Of a stretch of DNA of 64,000 bases, positions 1-12,400 are shown piece by piece. A model generated the notes under the pieces. The model was given only the letters and a program-made list of their open reading frames with translations, was not told the origin of the DNA and searched no databases. The DNA is taken from contig CM075192.1 of the NCBI GenBank assembly GCA_037577475.1, positions 8,023,408-8,087,407 of the forward strand, written 5' to 3'. Position 1 is the first letter of the stretch. Each line of letters opens with the position of its first letter. Source of the stretch: Chaunax sp. Z400. Its lineage: Eukaryota; Chordata; Actinopteri; Lophiiformes; Chaunacidae. The translations under genes were made by a program, and so were the position numbers.

Positions 1-80
1 TTATCCACAGGTGTGAATGGTTGTTTTTCTCTCTATGTGTTGGCCCTGTGGTGAACTGGCAACTTGTCCAGAGCATATCC
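1..80 (+). repeat. SINE family A fragment (body only)
   Basis: The text from the GTGTGAATGG motif through 'ttgtccag' matches the body of the tRNA-derived SINE seen more completely at 9113-9464, read in the opposite orientation. It lacks the tRNA-like head and runs off the left edge. Identification is by comparison with the other copies in this window. Confidence 0.6.
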
Positions 81-83
81 ACC

Positions 84-586
84 GGAGTTTGCATGTTTTC
101 CCCCGTGTCTGCTTGGTTTCCCTCTAAGATAATAGAGGATAAAGGATAATCTACACATTATTGTCCCTGTGGGGCATTTATTTCTCTCTATTTGACCCAT
201 CCCTGAGGAGCAGTGGGCAGCCCTTACAGCACCGGGGGAGCAAATTGGGATTCAGTATCTTTCTGAAGGGTACTTCGACATGTGGACTGCAGGGGACAGA
301 GATACAACCACCAACCGTAAGTTGACGACTGCTTTACTGCCCTGAGCCACAGACGCCATCCGGGTTTCTCCCACAGTCCAAAAACAATATCATTAATAAT
401 GGAGCTGAATTGGTGACTAACAAATTGCCCATAGGTGTGAATGTGAGTGTGAATGGTTGTTTGCTTTTATATGTAGCCCTGTGATGAACTCTTGCCCAAT
501 GCCAGCTGGGATTGGTTCCAGCCCTCTACAACCCTGCACAGGATAAGCGGTGACAGAAAAAGGATGGATAGATGGATGGATCTAAA
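84..586 (+). repeat. SINE family A copy split by a SINE B insertion
   Basis: Two blocks of one SINE A body are visible. Bases 84-128 hold the 'gagtttgcatg' segment. Bases 359-586 resume with the 'tcccacagtccaaaaaca' segment, then GTGTGAATG, 'ccagctgggattggttccag', and a tail of GGATGGAT repeats. In an uninterrupted copy these blocks are adjacent; here a minus-strand SINE B lies between them. No coding role is seen. Confidence 0.65.
130..357 (-). repeat. SINE family B (tRNA-derived), nested in SINE A
   Basis: This block carries the 'tttgacccatccctgagg' segment shared with copies at 20275-20481 and 31995-32097. It ends in a degenerate tRNA-like head that reads on the minus strand as a 'tggctcag' A-box region and a 'ggttg-tggttg' B-box region. 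It interrupts the SINE A copy on either side, so it is the younger insertion. Exact borders are uncertain and no clear target-site duplication was found. Confidence 0.65.
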
Positions 587-2245
587 TCAAAACGCTTCAT
601 TTTTAACGATGTCTGTCCGGCAGACACAGACTTTCTCGTCCAGCTTCCAGACTGCAGAGAGGAAGCACAGGGGACATGTTTGATTTCATCCTGGGCTGAA
701 GTTGATTCTCATCTAGGGGATAATCCCATTCCCTTTTCCAGCAGCTGAGGAAACAACAGATGAAACTCTTCTGGGGAAGTTGCATCATTAATTAACTAAC
801 ACACTGTTGCCTGTGCTGTACATTTACTACCAAACTAAGAACTTACTGCCAACCTTTTCCTCTGGTCTGCTTGTGTTCATCGTCACTTTGTCGTTTGCTC
901 TCCTCTCATTCTCTCATCCACACACACACACACACACACGATGCTCTAGTCATGCTCCAATCATATTCACTGTAAAGGTTGGAGTAGAATTCCAGCTGCC
1001 AAATAGTTGAGAGAATTCCATGTGTAATAGCATTGCATCAGCATCTCTGGAGAAAGCCTCAGTTTTGTATCTTATAGTCTGTGGCCACAAATGACAATAA
1101 CAGGTTTCTCACAGAGATCATGGTAAAATAGAGAAACCCAACCTGCTTCTGTGACCGAATCTCCAGTAAAGACAGTTTGAATCTGGATTGATGCAGCAGA
1201 ACATGCAGCTGTGTAAGGGTGACACACAGGTAACACACATACATACATACTACTAGGGTAGGTTAATGTGTTTCTTTGTACATCCTAAATTCCAAAAAGT
1301 TATGTTTAAAACTTATATATAGAAGAAACTGTAATTATAGCATTCAATAAAAAAAAAAACGAAGGCTGAAGTTGCAGGCCTACACTACATCATGGCCAGA
1401 GCCATGTTGGTGCTTGTTATACCAACAGTCATAACCCGACACGGTCAATTTTCTGTGAAGCAGTTTGAGTGAGTGGTTCTCGAGAAAGCTACCCACTGCA
1501 CTAGAACAAATAGCAAATATGTTCTGGTATTTCAACTGAGGGTCACACGGAAACCTGACACAATGTTGTTTTCAAAAGATGCGGAAGATCATCTCGATTC
1601 AAGCAAGTGTGTTTGGCCGCAAGATGCAAGAGTGCAAAACATGTCACTAATACTTTGGAGAGAAGTTGTTGTCAGAGAGTTCATTGTGGACCATAACAGA
1701 TGGTTTTACTTCAGGGGGGAAATCCTGTCGGGTTTATTTTTCTGTGACTTTTGCTTGTTCGAGAATATTCTCATGATGGGTAATGTCTATTACGCAGATA
1801 CACGCAAACTAGCAGGGTGTTCCAGTAAGATTATCATTAAAAAGAGATGATGCTGTCAGTATCGTGGAAAGACGTCCTGACTGAATGTGGCAAACACGGC
1901 CTCCATATGAGAGTGATTTATCTGCTTGTGTTTAAAGTCAACAATGCCAGAAAGTGAAAAGGCACTAAAAAGTAAATGAAGCATGTTTTCTTTTTCTAGC
2001 AATGTCTATGTTAACAGATGTGTGTCAAACTATGGTGTCTGATTTTTAAGCAGCCAAGATAAACTTCACTTTCTTAATGAAATGCACTGATTTCTTTGTA
2101 TCATTAGAAACAGAAAACAGTGTGACTACATTGTTTGTAACTGTAGTCTGTGTTTACATTTCACATCATTCTTACCTCAGAATAATTGATAAAATGTGAA
2201 TGAATGTATGACATATCAAAGACAACAGACTGTGAACCCAGAGGT
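587..2245. other. No gene seen; short (CA)n
   Basis: No exon, RNA gene or complete mobile element is recognised. A (CA)n run of about 20 bases lies at 919-939. A 125-codon open frame at 1473-1850 resembles no family I know, has no splice or promoter context, and is probably chance. Confidence 0.5.
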
Positions 2246-2380
2246 TACATCCATTCATTAGACAACTGCTTGTCCTTGCAGAGTCATGGGGCCCTGTGAT
2301 AGCCAGCTCATCACAGGGCCAACACAAAGACCATTCACACTCACTTTCACAGGTAACCTAGACACACAAATTCATCTATA
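2246..2380 (-). repeat. SINE family A fragment
   Basis: The minus-oriented body segment contains 'catcacagggccaacaca' and 'ccattcacactcac', as in the copies at 9113-9464 and 26461-26748. The tRNA-like head is missing. It is a decayed, truncated copy. Confidence 0.55.
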
Positions 2381-2407
2381 TTGCTTGTTATTTGGACAGT
2401 GGTAATA

Positions 2408-2828
2408 GGGTTGGGCATCGTTCAGATTTTAACGATTCTGATTCCAATTTCAATTCTGCTTTTCTGTTCCGGTTCTTGACGGTTCTCGAATGCTGGCGCT
2501 TCGACATCTGAGAAGGGATGCAGCCTTTTCACCACATAACAACACATCACTTTTCTTTGGCACTCTTCAACTTGCTCTGCTTACATTCTTCCCTTTGCTG
2601 CTACCACTGGCGTTCAAACACGATACACTCGCTGATTGGAACATCGTGTAGGTGGAGGTGTTGTGCAACCTCCTTTGCACGAAATAAGTTTGCCACAGGG
2701 GTTGCACTGTTTTTCAGGGCAAAACAAAGCCCCACTTTTGAGCGTCATTTGCTGGGGTCCATGGCGGAGCCCAACTCGAAGCACGCATCCAACCTGTGAG
2801 GCGGAAACTATGAAGGTATGAAACTATT
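2408..2828. repeat. Probable dispersed repeat starting GGGTTGGGCATCG
   Basis: It begins with a GGGTTGGGCATCG motif followed by degenerate 'gattctgattcc' text, a pattern I recognise from dispersed repeats in fish genomes. The family is not resolved. Short open frames inside it (2518-2799, 2636-2821) are not recognisable proteins. The right side abuts the TTAA-flanked element. Confidence 0.35.
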
Positions 2829-3573
2829 TTAAGGATGGTTTCACACCTCAAAGTCCAAATCAAGGTCTGAACCAAGGTTCGGGTCTTTGTTGCATTGGAT
2901 ACATTTGAAATGGTTCGTTTTGGTTTCACACTGCGATTTTCCAAGTACACTTAGGAACTTTTCATGACATAACCTACGTCCTTTTATCATCATCTCCCTA
3001 TACATGATGATTGATTGTCGAGAATTCTGTCCAGGTCATCATAAAAAGGAAAATTGTCCTTCTCTTCTTTGAAAACACACCACTATTAGTTATGATATGG
3101 TGCACCTTTAAACACTGCTGCTGCAGTTTTTTTTACATTCAGGTCAATGCTCTCCTGTCCTCTCCTACCCTCTCTCTCACCCTCACCAAAAAATAAATTA
3201 AAAGTTTCAGGGTTTTATGTGTTTTTCCAAGTTGACTTTTGTTTTTGTTTTGTTTTTTCTTCAAAGGACCTCGTCTCTTCCTTTCCCAGTGTGTTACCGT
3301 GGCTAATTTTTGACTACTTCCGTTTGTTTTTCTTGTTCTTTTGTTTATTGTTGATGGAAGCCTGCTGTAACTTCCTGTAATGGGTCCGAAAGTCTGAACC
3401 GTCCAAAAATCACACAGTAAAAGAAGCCAACCACGGTTAAGTTTGATGCAGACTGAGACCACCTATTTTTGTCGGACCAAAAGCCAGTCTGTTTGATCTG
3501 GACCTTGGCCTGGGAAGGTTTCAAACTGAAACGTCCATAAGTCCAGACAAGGTGGCTGTGAAAGTACCCTTAA
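2829..3573. mobile_element. Non-autonomous DNA transposon with TTAA flanks (piggyBac-like)
   Basis: TTAA at 2829-2832 and TTAA at 3570-3573 bracket about 737 bp. The ends are imperfect inverted repeats: GGATGGTTTCACACC at the left, and GGGTACTTTCACAGCCACC when the right end is read on the minus strand. Subterminal text is also related between ends ('aaggtctgaaccaagg' versus 'ccaaggtccagatc'). TTAA target duplication is the known signature of the piggyBac superfamily. No transposase is encoded, so this would be a non-autonomous copy. TTAA is a common tetramer, so the family assignment is provisional. Confidence 0.5.
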
Positions 3574-4745
3574 ATGTCTTGTATTGGCTGGAAAATAAGC
3601 AGGGCTTTTTTTATGGTAATAAAGACATCAATGCTAGAAACATATGATGATCTTATAGATCCTAGTGAATTGCTGTACATTAAACTATCCAACACATAGT
3701 ATAAAATTAGTTAAGACTAGCTAATGGTGCACCACTACCATGAACCCAAATACATCCTTTATAACAGTAAACCAATAGATTTTATTATTGATAGTTTTAT
3801 TTAAGTTTTGTTGAATATGCTTGAATACTTTGACCTATGTATTATTTGTAAATGATTTTTTTTACAGTGTCGTTGTACTACTTTTACTTAAGTAAAGGAT
3901 CTGTAATAAAAATTTGTTGCACATTTTTTTCACAACTACAGCCTTGAACTCAATGTTTCAGTTGGGTTTGTCAACACATAAAATTATTTAGCAATACTGT
4001 TGATGGATGTAATTTGACCATGCATTGGACACTAAAGTCTGCCAACGTGTCTTTGATGTCTCAATTTAATTTCTACATCTGAGAGGCCAAACACCCAGAC
4101 AGATGTAATCATCTGGTGCATTTTGTGCTAACATGACCTTGAAATTAAGGAGCATTGATACAATCTTTTGGATTTTGATGCTACCCAGATGTGAATCATT
4201 TTTGTGTTGGTTTTAGTGTTTGTGCTTTAGTATACATCAGAAAACCCAGTTTGCCATGACCGTGTTTTCCCTTTTTGTCATAAACATGGTTTGTGTGTGT
4301 GTGTGTGTTAGATCAAGTGTTATTAGTGTTATTAGTGGTATCAACATTTATTTTCAATCACGTCTTTTTTTCCAGCAAACATGTTGAGTTGTACTCAGTT
4401 CGTGAATTTATTGTAAACATTTAGATTTTTTTGTGATTTGTTTATATATGGTTTTGCAAGTATTTAATCCACATTAGCTCATTTTCATGGTTGAGTTGTA
4501 CTCAAAGCATAGTCAAGATATAGTCAGTCAGTGGTAGGTCATACCGTATGATTATAGTTTCATATTTTCTAGATTGGATGCAGTAATATAAGCTCTTTTC
4601 TGCAACTCAAAAAGCCCTCATCTACAGGCCCTTCATCTGACACCTTGTTTTCATTTTGTCTTTGGGTTTTGGTTTGTCTATCAATTACTTGAAGGAATTT
4701 TCCATATTCAACATGAAAACATGATTTAGACTTGCTCAGATTGGT
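3574..4745. other. No gene seen
   Basis: AT-rich sequence with no open frame of note, no splice-bounded exon and no RNA gene recognised. A short (GT)n run lies near 4291-4308. Confidence 0.5.
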
Positions 4746-4968
4746 TAACTAATTCCTCTTTTTAAAAATCATGTTTTGGCCTTTTGGCCTTTATTTGGAT
4801 AGTAATATGAGAGACAGGAATGTGGGTGACAAAGACGGGAGGATGACACGCAACACAGAGCCTAGGCTGGAATCAAACCCAGGCCACAGTGGCATGGACC
4901 CAACCCCTCATACATGCTGCGCGTGCTCCAACAGCTGATGTACCGAGGCATCCTAACCAGTTCCTCTT
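4746..4968 (-). mobile_element. SINE family C (tRNA-derived) with target-site duplication
   Basis: On the minus strand the element starts with a decayed tRNA-like head, continues with 'gcctgggtttgattcc' (B-box-like), and ends in text reading 'ccaaataaaggcc'. The flanks are near-identical 15-mers: 4746-4760 'taactaattcctctt' and 4954-4968 'taaccagttcctctt', 13 of 15 matching. They are read as the target-site duplication of a LINE-mobilised insertion. A second copy in the opposite orientation is at 41441-41606. Confidence 0.75.
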
Positions 4969-5344
4969 GAATAGATAACCCAAATATCAAATACCTTTGT
5001 CATACATTTGGGAGTTTTAAATTGTTCTCAGCTGCTGATTATCTGTGTAATTTGAAATATACACAAAAAGCTCCTTTGAGTATTCTCACACTAGCACTGC
5101 TGAACCAATGGCTGGATGGCCTCAGTAGACTGGAAGCATGATTTTATTTAGCAGAATATTATTTTCATCTTACTTCTATCAAAGCAGACTATTACCTGAT
5201 GGACTGCATGAAGACTTTCCACTTTTAACACGCCTGTTATTCAGGGATGAATAAGTAAAACAAACAACTGAACAGCACAAACCCCATCAAGTCAGCTCAG
5301 TTTCCTTTGTTTGAAGCTCTCTTTTTAATGCACTTTGTGGTTGC

Positions 5345-5645
5345 ACTCTAATCTCCCTTTGCACATCTTCCTTTTCTAAACAAATCTGTAATGGAGCTCA
5401 GCTTCACAGGAACATGGTGCCCCCTGCTGATAGTAGAACTGCAGGTGCAGCTCTTTTTCAACCATCTCCCTGATGAACACCCTTGAGCAGGCAACAGTGA
5501 ATTGTCATCCTGTAATGATATCCTTGAATATCATACCTGTCCAAAAAAAATAAATAAAATAAAACCATCAAAATCAATTCATAACTTTTTGAGGAAGTTG
5601 CTAACAGACAGACAAAACAACGCCGACAAAACATAATCATGGTAA
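5345..5645. repeat. Dispersed repeat family D, copy 1
   Basis: This ~300-bp block aligns by eye with 34620-34945. Shared segments in the same order include 'gtaatggagctca', 'ctgatgaacac', 'gagcaggca' and 'gctaacagacagacaaa'. The right end resembles the 'aacagacagacaaac...' terminus of family E repeats. It has no coding content; the 60-codon open frame inside it is spurious. Confidence 0.6.
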
Positions 5646-8600
5646 CGAAATTTAACCAACTGAAATAACCAACTTAAGAAAATATGATGCCCTAGTAGCC
5701 TAATTTATGGAGTAATTTACTGTATAGTACAGTAAAACCCACTTACATCTTTGATGCTGGGAATGACTTTTGCTAAAAGACTCATCTTGGACATGAACCT
5801 CCCATCCCTTCTGTTCAAAGATGGATGGCCGATATGATTTCAGTCCTAGAAATGAAAAGACTGCTTGAGGACCAACTCAATTAAGAAATCTTCGTCTATC
5901 TGGGACCCATTCTTCACCTACCTGGACGAGGCCAGAGTGGAATGATTCACTCACCCTGCTACTCTCTCGTAAGCTCATGTTTGTGACCCATTGCATAGCA
6001 AACGAAAGCCTCCTGTATAACTGGTAAGTCTAATATTAATATTTATCTATGGCAGGTTTTAGCAGTGGTGCTATTGTTACACCACTGCTAAAACACTGCC
6101 TTTGTTCTTCTCTTTGTTACAGCTGGTTTTAACCTCTTTATATTATTATTATATTATTTATATTATATATTTTATCATATTTTGAATTAGCTTACCTTGA
6201 AAGTAATGTATCTATGAGGCTAATGTGTTTTCTTATATGCATCCACATCAGATCATCCATGTAAAGCCTGCTACCCTATTGATGCATAGCCTCCTAATTT
6301 AAAGATACGGAATAAAATGAGAGGGTAACATAAACCTGATCTCTTCATATTTAATATTTAGTTTAGACTGACTCATACAGTATGTACTAGTAAAAGCTTG
6401 CTATGTACTCTATCAACACTTTGCCAGGGTTGTAATAGCAGCCATATTTAAACCCTACTTGTTTTGGATGATTCCTTCTCCTTAACTGGTCTTAAGTAGG
6501 TTAAATTCTAGTTTAATTGCTTGTCTTGTACTCGCTCATACGCTTCTTAAAAAAGTTTCTCAATATGTTCACCGATTAGTGAAATATCCCACCTCTTCTT
6601 TGAATGTTGTTCAGATGTTATGCTACTTTATGCTGTTACATCTCCTCAGGCTTACAGTCACCATGTATCTAGATTTTTACAAAGGTATTTTCCCAGTGTG
6701 AGAACAGACAGCAACCACTGCAGCACAGCTGAAGGCTTATAACTTTATTTTTATGTCCCCGTCTGACAGGATTACCCTCGTCCATCCATACTTAGATAAG
6801 TAATGGGTCTACTCACATCTCCTTTTAGCTTTCCTGCTATGGAGAGGAATCTTCACGTAGGTGAATTTTATCACGTGGAGCGTCTGTGAATGCAGCCGCG
6901 GGCCTGAATCCTCTCCAAACAATTCCCTAATCAGAGCCATGTTATATAAGACACCTGTGGCCTCATTTTTGGCACCTGTCTTGTCTCTGCAGCTGGTAGT
7001 GTTTGGTGTTGCAGGTGCACATTAAAAGTGCTTTATTATTATGCGCTGGTTATCGTTTTTACACTGCATTTATATGTCAGTAATTTCCTTTTGTTTCAGA
7101 CTGGATGTGATGTTTGTCTGAGCACATGACTCATTGTTGTCCTGCCAACCCTCTCTGAGTAATGCTATGTGTCGATGCCCCCTACAGAGGTTTAGAGTAG
7201 GGTCACCGTATTAAAGTCATTTTAGTATGCAGTGAGGTGAGCTCTGCTATTTCTGATCTCTGTCGTTTTGCTCCATGTAGTTTTGTTTGGACTATGGGTT
7301 TGGTTTATCTCAATTACTTTACCTGTATTGTTGAGACAACAGGCTTCCTAGATTTGCTTGTTTCAGTGAACCGTAGAACCAAATTTTTGGAAGGCTAGGC
7401 ACCCATGATGAGGTCACTACACTTGATGCATGTGATTTAGAGTTCTCTATGAATATATACTACGCCGTTTTTGCTTAGGAGATTGCTGTTGCACCCATGG
7501 TGAGTCGGTGATAACATTCCTCTGTGCAGTCTGTCTCTCCATAAGTGGCCTCTGCTCAGGTTCCCTAGCTTTGCTTTGTTATGTTTGACTGTGGTCTTAA
7601 CTACAGAGTACACTTTAGCTTTTAGATTTTGAAATATGGTCTTTTTAATTGCCAATTTAATTGTAATAAGCCACCATTTTTATTCCCCTTAGTGGTCACT
7701 AATTCTCATTTTGCTATTAACATTGTTCCTCATCATTTGTTTATATGAATAAAGCATCTCTTTAAACATGTCTGTTGTGTCAGTAACACGTTTGTGTTCC
7801 TTATGTACTTTTGAATCATTTTATATCATATTTCCTTGTGTACAACCCATCAGATAGTTATCTGTCTGTTGCTCATTTTCTTTTTGTGCCCTTGGAAGTT
7901 ATTTATTCTGGGTTTGAACTTGGTGTTCTGGGCCTACTGTGTTGAAACAAAAATATTCAGTCTCCTTGCTGGATGTTCGTCACATTCAGAATAATTATCG
8001 CTTTTGCCGATTTTGTCTGTGCTTGTAAAATTTATCTTTCAAAGGATCATTATTGGGGTTTTATTTTTCTAATATAGCTGTGTTAAGAGTTCTAACATGT
8101 TTCTCAGCCCTGGTACTGAAAACATTTTCTGATGCTCCAACAAATGTACATAAATGTATAATATAAATGGAACACAACTAGTTGACTGATGGCTTCAACT
8201 AATGACAACCATTCAACTGAGAAAATCTGTGGATGGGAGGTTTTTAATGATATACACTGAACATAGATGCAACAATTACTGCATGTACATGCTTATTGTC
8301 TCTAAGATGGAATGGAAAATGTTGATGTTAAAAAGAAAAGGAATCCTTCAACAGACACAGCAGTGGCCCTGTAGTGCCAACGCATTGGAAATTCCAGAAA
8401 TGACATTAAACAGAATAAAGCTGATTGGTAGCTTGTTCAAAATGTCAGACCTTTAGTTGTTATACAAGCCAGAATCAGTGATAATCAGTGACAATAACTT
8501 TCTAGATTTAATACCCAGACAAAACCATCCATCTGAAACCTAGGTTTCCTTTGAAATCAAAAGTCTTCATTGTAAGTATGACAATAAAAAGAAAATACAT

Positions 8601-9097
8601 CTTTATGGCTGCCTCATGCTCAGAATTAGCAGTATGTCAGCACTGACTTACATTTTTGGCCCACTTGTGTTTCTCTGAGAAATTTTTGGCAAATTTGGTT
8701 CATCCACTCTGACTGGTCTCTATGCCCTCTGTCTGAGTCTCCTTTACCAACAGGGAATTTTTTTTAACAATATTTATTGTTGCTAAGTAGTTCATGTAAA
8801 AAGTTGGATGGCGTCCTACATTTATATATTTTACTCTAATAAGACTTTGGCCCTGATCAATGTGTAGCTGCAGATGTTACACTATGATATTAAAATGTCC
8901 TAACTAGTCTGATTATAATGTTGGAGCCTTTGACTCACAGTTAGATGTGGCCAACCACTAAACATTTGGACAGGTCTCATATTCACTGTTTAATATGTTT
9001 TCTCTTGAATCCTTTTAAATATTCAGAACATGTGAAGGAGAAGTTTTGTTGTTATTTCAGGAAAAGATGCCAAAATAAAGAAAAGGAAGACGCTAAA
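5646..9097. other. No gene seen, one short hairpin
   Basis: About 3.4 kb without a recognisable exon, RNA gene or mobile element apart from the hairpin at 6051-6100. Open frames at 7437-7655 (-) and 8202-8456 (+) match nothing I know and lack supporting context. Confidence 0.45.
6051..6100. repeat. Near-perfect short inverted repeat (hairpin)
   Basis: The left arm 'ggcaggttttagcagtggtg' pairs along all 20 bases with the right arm at 6080-6100, with one bulged base and a 9-base loop (6071-6079). At about 50 nt overall it is smaller than a typical microRNA precursor. No flanking element explains it. Confidence 0.7.
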
Positions 9098-9479
9098 TAC
9101 TTACGTATCATTCATTTTCTGTAAGTGCTTATCTTGTGTAGGGTCACGGAAGGGCTGGAGCCTATCCCAGCTGACTTTGGGCGGGAGGCGTGTTCACCCT
9201 GGACAAGTCGCCAGGTCATCACAGGACCACATTAAAAGACAAACAATGACTCACATCTATGGTAAATTTAGAGTTACTAATTCACCTATAATTACATGTT
9301 TTTGGTGGTGGGAGGAAGCTGGAGAACCTGGAGGGAACTGATGCAGACACTGGGAGGACATGCAAACTCCACACAGAGAAGTCCCAGGTCCTCAAGTTGG
9401 ATTTGAACCCAGTACCTTCTTGCTGTGAGGCGACAGTGCTTCCCACTACACCACCGTGCCGCCCTACTTATATATCATT
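9098..9479 (-). mobile_element. SINE family A, near full length with target-site duplication
   Basis: Read on the minus strand, the head begins at 9464 with GGGCGGCACGGTGGTGTAG. An A-box-like 'tagtgggaagc' and a B-box 'gggttcaaatcc' follow, typical of a tRNA-derived RNA polymerase III promoter. The body continues through GGAGTTTGCATG and 'ccagctgggataggctcc' to 'aaaatgaatg'. It is flanked by 'tacttacgtatcatt' (9098-9112) and 'tacttatatatcatt' (9465-9479), 13 of 15 identical. The only differences are CG versus TA, as expected from CpG decay. The element proper is about 352 bp. Confidence 0.85.
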
Positions 9480-12400
9480 GTATAAAAAATATGAATGTTT
9501 AAAAGAATGAGGAAGACAATCCACTTTGCTGTACCACTTGAAACATTGCTTGTCCATCACAGTGTGGTTACTGGGGTGCATAATTGTGCTTTTAAGATAC
9601 AAATAGCAGTGGTATCAAAACTGACCTTTTAGAATGGGGAAAATGTACAGTTCCTCTAGAACGCTCCCCCACCAACAAGCTTTTGTACTCAAAACATTAT
9701 TCTGCTTTAGACACTTAATGTTGCTATTACGATATCATTCTATTTTCACTTTTCAAAATAAACCAAGCGTTAGGATGCCTAGCTTTATGACAGTCATCCA
9801 GAGGACATTTTAAACAGTAATGGATCCACCTGCCCCCAAAAACAACAAACACTCTAGGACATGCTCCAGTAATCTTACAGACACCAGACATTTGACTGTA
9901 AATCAGTAGCTCTTAAGGCTGTCAAGTCTCATCAAACCTTTTTACATCCATACTAACAGTTTGGTCTATAAAGTGTCCAGTTACGTACCAGGTTGCATCA
10001 AAAGCACTTTTTAAAGATTCCCGGCAGGCTGTGTGGAAAATGACTGTGCCGACCTCTTCGCTGCTTTCTTTGGGTAGCAGTGTGTCAAAACGTTAGACAA
10101 GACAGTCATTCTACACTGATTTATGAATCAACAACACCAATTTATTTCTTATTTAGTTTCATTTTGACAGACTGTGTTATTGAGCTTTGGTTTAATATCA
10201 CATTGATATTTGATATCAGATCTCCAAGGCTATAATGACCAGCTGAGCTGTGCCTTACGTTGTGATTAATGAGTTCAAAATAGAGTCACCCTGTGGCAGA
10301 CATGATGTAGAGTGACTTGGAATTTCCAGTTATGTTTTATGTTTCAGGATAGTTCAGTATCTGACCACAGAGTAATTACCTATAGCTTTACAACATACGC
10401 ACATAATTTAGCATTGTACTCAAGGAACTGTTCATTTATTTAACATCTATGTCATTTTTATTGATTTTCTAAAAAACAAAACAGTTTATGTTAGCGGCTT
10501 GTATTTTTCCTCTGCTATAAATACTAGCAGGGTTTGCACTGATCACACTCCATGTCCAGTCATTGGTCAGCCAACAATCCTTCACTCTGTAACAAGCTTC
10601 CACTGCCTCCCTGAGCTTAGCATTCTTGACAGATCAAGCTTTAGAGGCTGAGCTCACTGATTAGGACACACAAAAACACTCACTCTGCACCAGTGATAGT
10701 ATGGGAGCAAGCATGAGGGAGCAAGCAAGAAAATTAAATCAAAGTAGGAGAATGAAAAATGATTGAGAATGATGAGTCCTTTGTAAACTTGTTCACTGAC
10801 AGCCTAGAGATGCTGTTGAACTTCTGAGATTAAAAGTCAGACTTCTGCACATAAAGTCAGAATTCTGAGAATGAAGTCAGAATTCTGATATTAAAAATCT
10901 GCATTTCAGGTATTTGTTACGTTTCACTGTTGCTTATTGTTCTCCAAAACATAGCTTGCATTCGTGATTAGTCGTTTTGTGTTTGGTTTCTTGCCATCGA
11001 TGTTCCTGAAATGGAGACACAAAGTCCCATCATGTTTGCAGAGTACAGAGTTGCTCTGTTGTCCTGCCATCGTCCAAAGATATAAATATCAGGCGAACTG
11101 GAACCCAAAGCTATTGTGCATCACTGTCTGCCTCTGTTAGTGCTGTGGTGGACCAGATCAAGGTACTTTCATGTCTTCAGAGAGAGAGAGGTCATGCTGT
11201 ATCACCAAACAGTGTGTCCATAGATATTTCATGTAATTGGTGTGCAGTTTATTTTTATTTTCATCTCATTTTATTGTCAAAGCTCATTTTTCCATTTGGG
11301 GAAATCCTAGTGAGTCAGTGGATAAAAAGTGCATTCTCTTTGTGTTTGGAATCATTGATTCGTTGATAGTTAATTATTTCTCTGAATAGTTATCCAGTTG
11401 CATTCCTGTATTGCATGCAGAGAAGATTTTATTTTATCTATGACAGCCTGTCAGACAGTCTTTGTTGAGGGAGCCATTGCCAGAAAATGAGTCAGTAGTG
11501 TTCCGCCTGTGAGACTAGCTATGAAGTGATTTACAGACCGTCTGGATATTATGTTGACAATGATCCATTATGTTATTTCAAAATACAGCAATATGCATAT
11601 CATGCAAGGTTCCCAGGGACCCCTCACCTAGGGATGCTCATTATAAACAAAGGCTCAAAGTTTTATTATCACCAGAGGCAACACATCGAGGCAATGAGAG
11701 ACCGGTTGTTGTTTGAGCACAGTGATCAACATAAATCATATCTTTCTTAATGATCTGCAATGAAGTTTAAAGCTAAAAACAGTTGTTATAGGGATGAATT
11801 ACATTCATGTAGCATCATTCGCATTCAGGCTTCTGGAAATGATGAACAACAGATCATGATAACGATCATTATCATGGATGTCTTTGGTCTTCTGGTCTTT
11901 TTCATAAACATGAAAAAACACAAGTCAGGATGATTATTGTTTCCTATTAAATTAGTCAAAGCACCACCAGACCTTTTTCAACTGATCATACAAACAGCAT
12001 CAACAAAGTAGTCATTGGGTGACACTGTAAATAAATATTTTAATGGTGTTTCTCCTTAGAAAATTTGTGATTAAGTTGTACCCTTGTATATTTGGACATG
12101 CTGTACTGGTCTGTGATTTTTGTCACAATTTCTTATTTTTATAACCATCTTTTCATGGTGTTGGTTGGTGCAGGTTTAGCTCTGCTCAGGTAGGAGGGCA
12201 TGAACATGTAAGAACAGCCATAATAACAATGTCAGATTTCAGAACCTCCAGTAGATGATTGATTAGTGTATATGAAAAGTCACTGGCTTTCCAAATCCAG
12301 TATTGCCACAATGGTTTTTTTCTGGTTGCTGCCTTCTTTCACAGATAGGAATCATTTCCAAAAATGCAGTTCTAGCAGTTGTTAGTGAGGAAGTGACTTA

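Noticed and set aside
1473..1850. 125-codon open frame
   Set aside because: No recognisable domain, no splice sites or promoter context; plausible by chance in 64 kb.
6051..6100. Hairpin as a microRNA precursor
   Set aside because: Total length about 50 nt with a 9-base loop is below usual precursor size; kept only as an inverted repeat.
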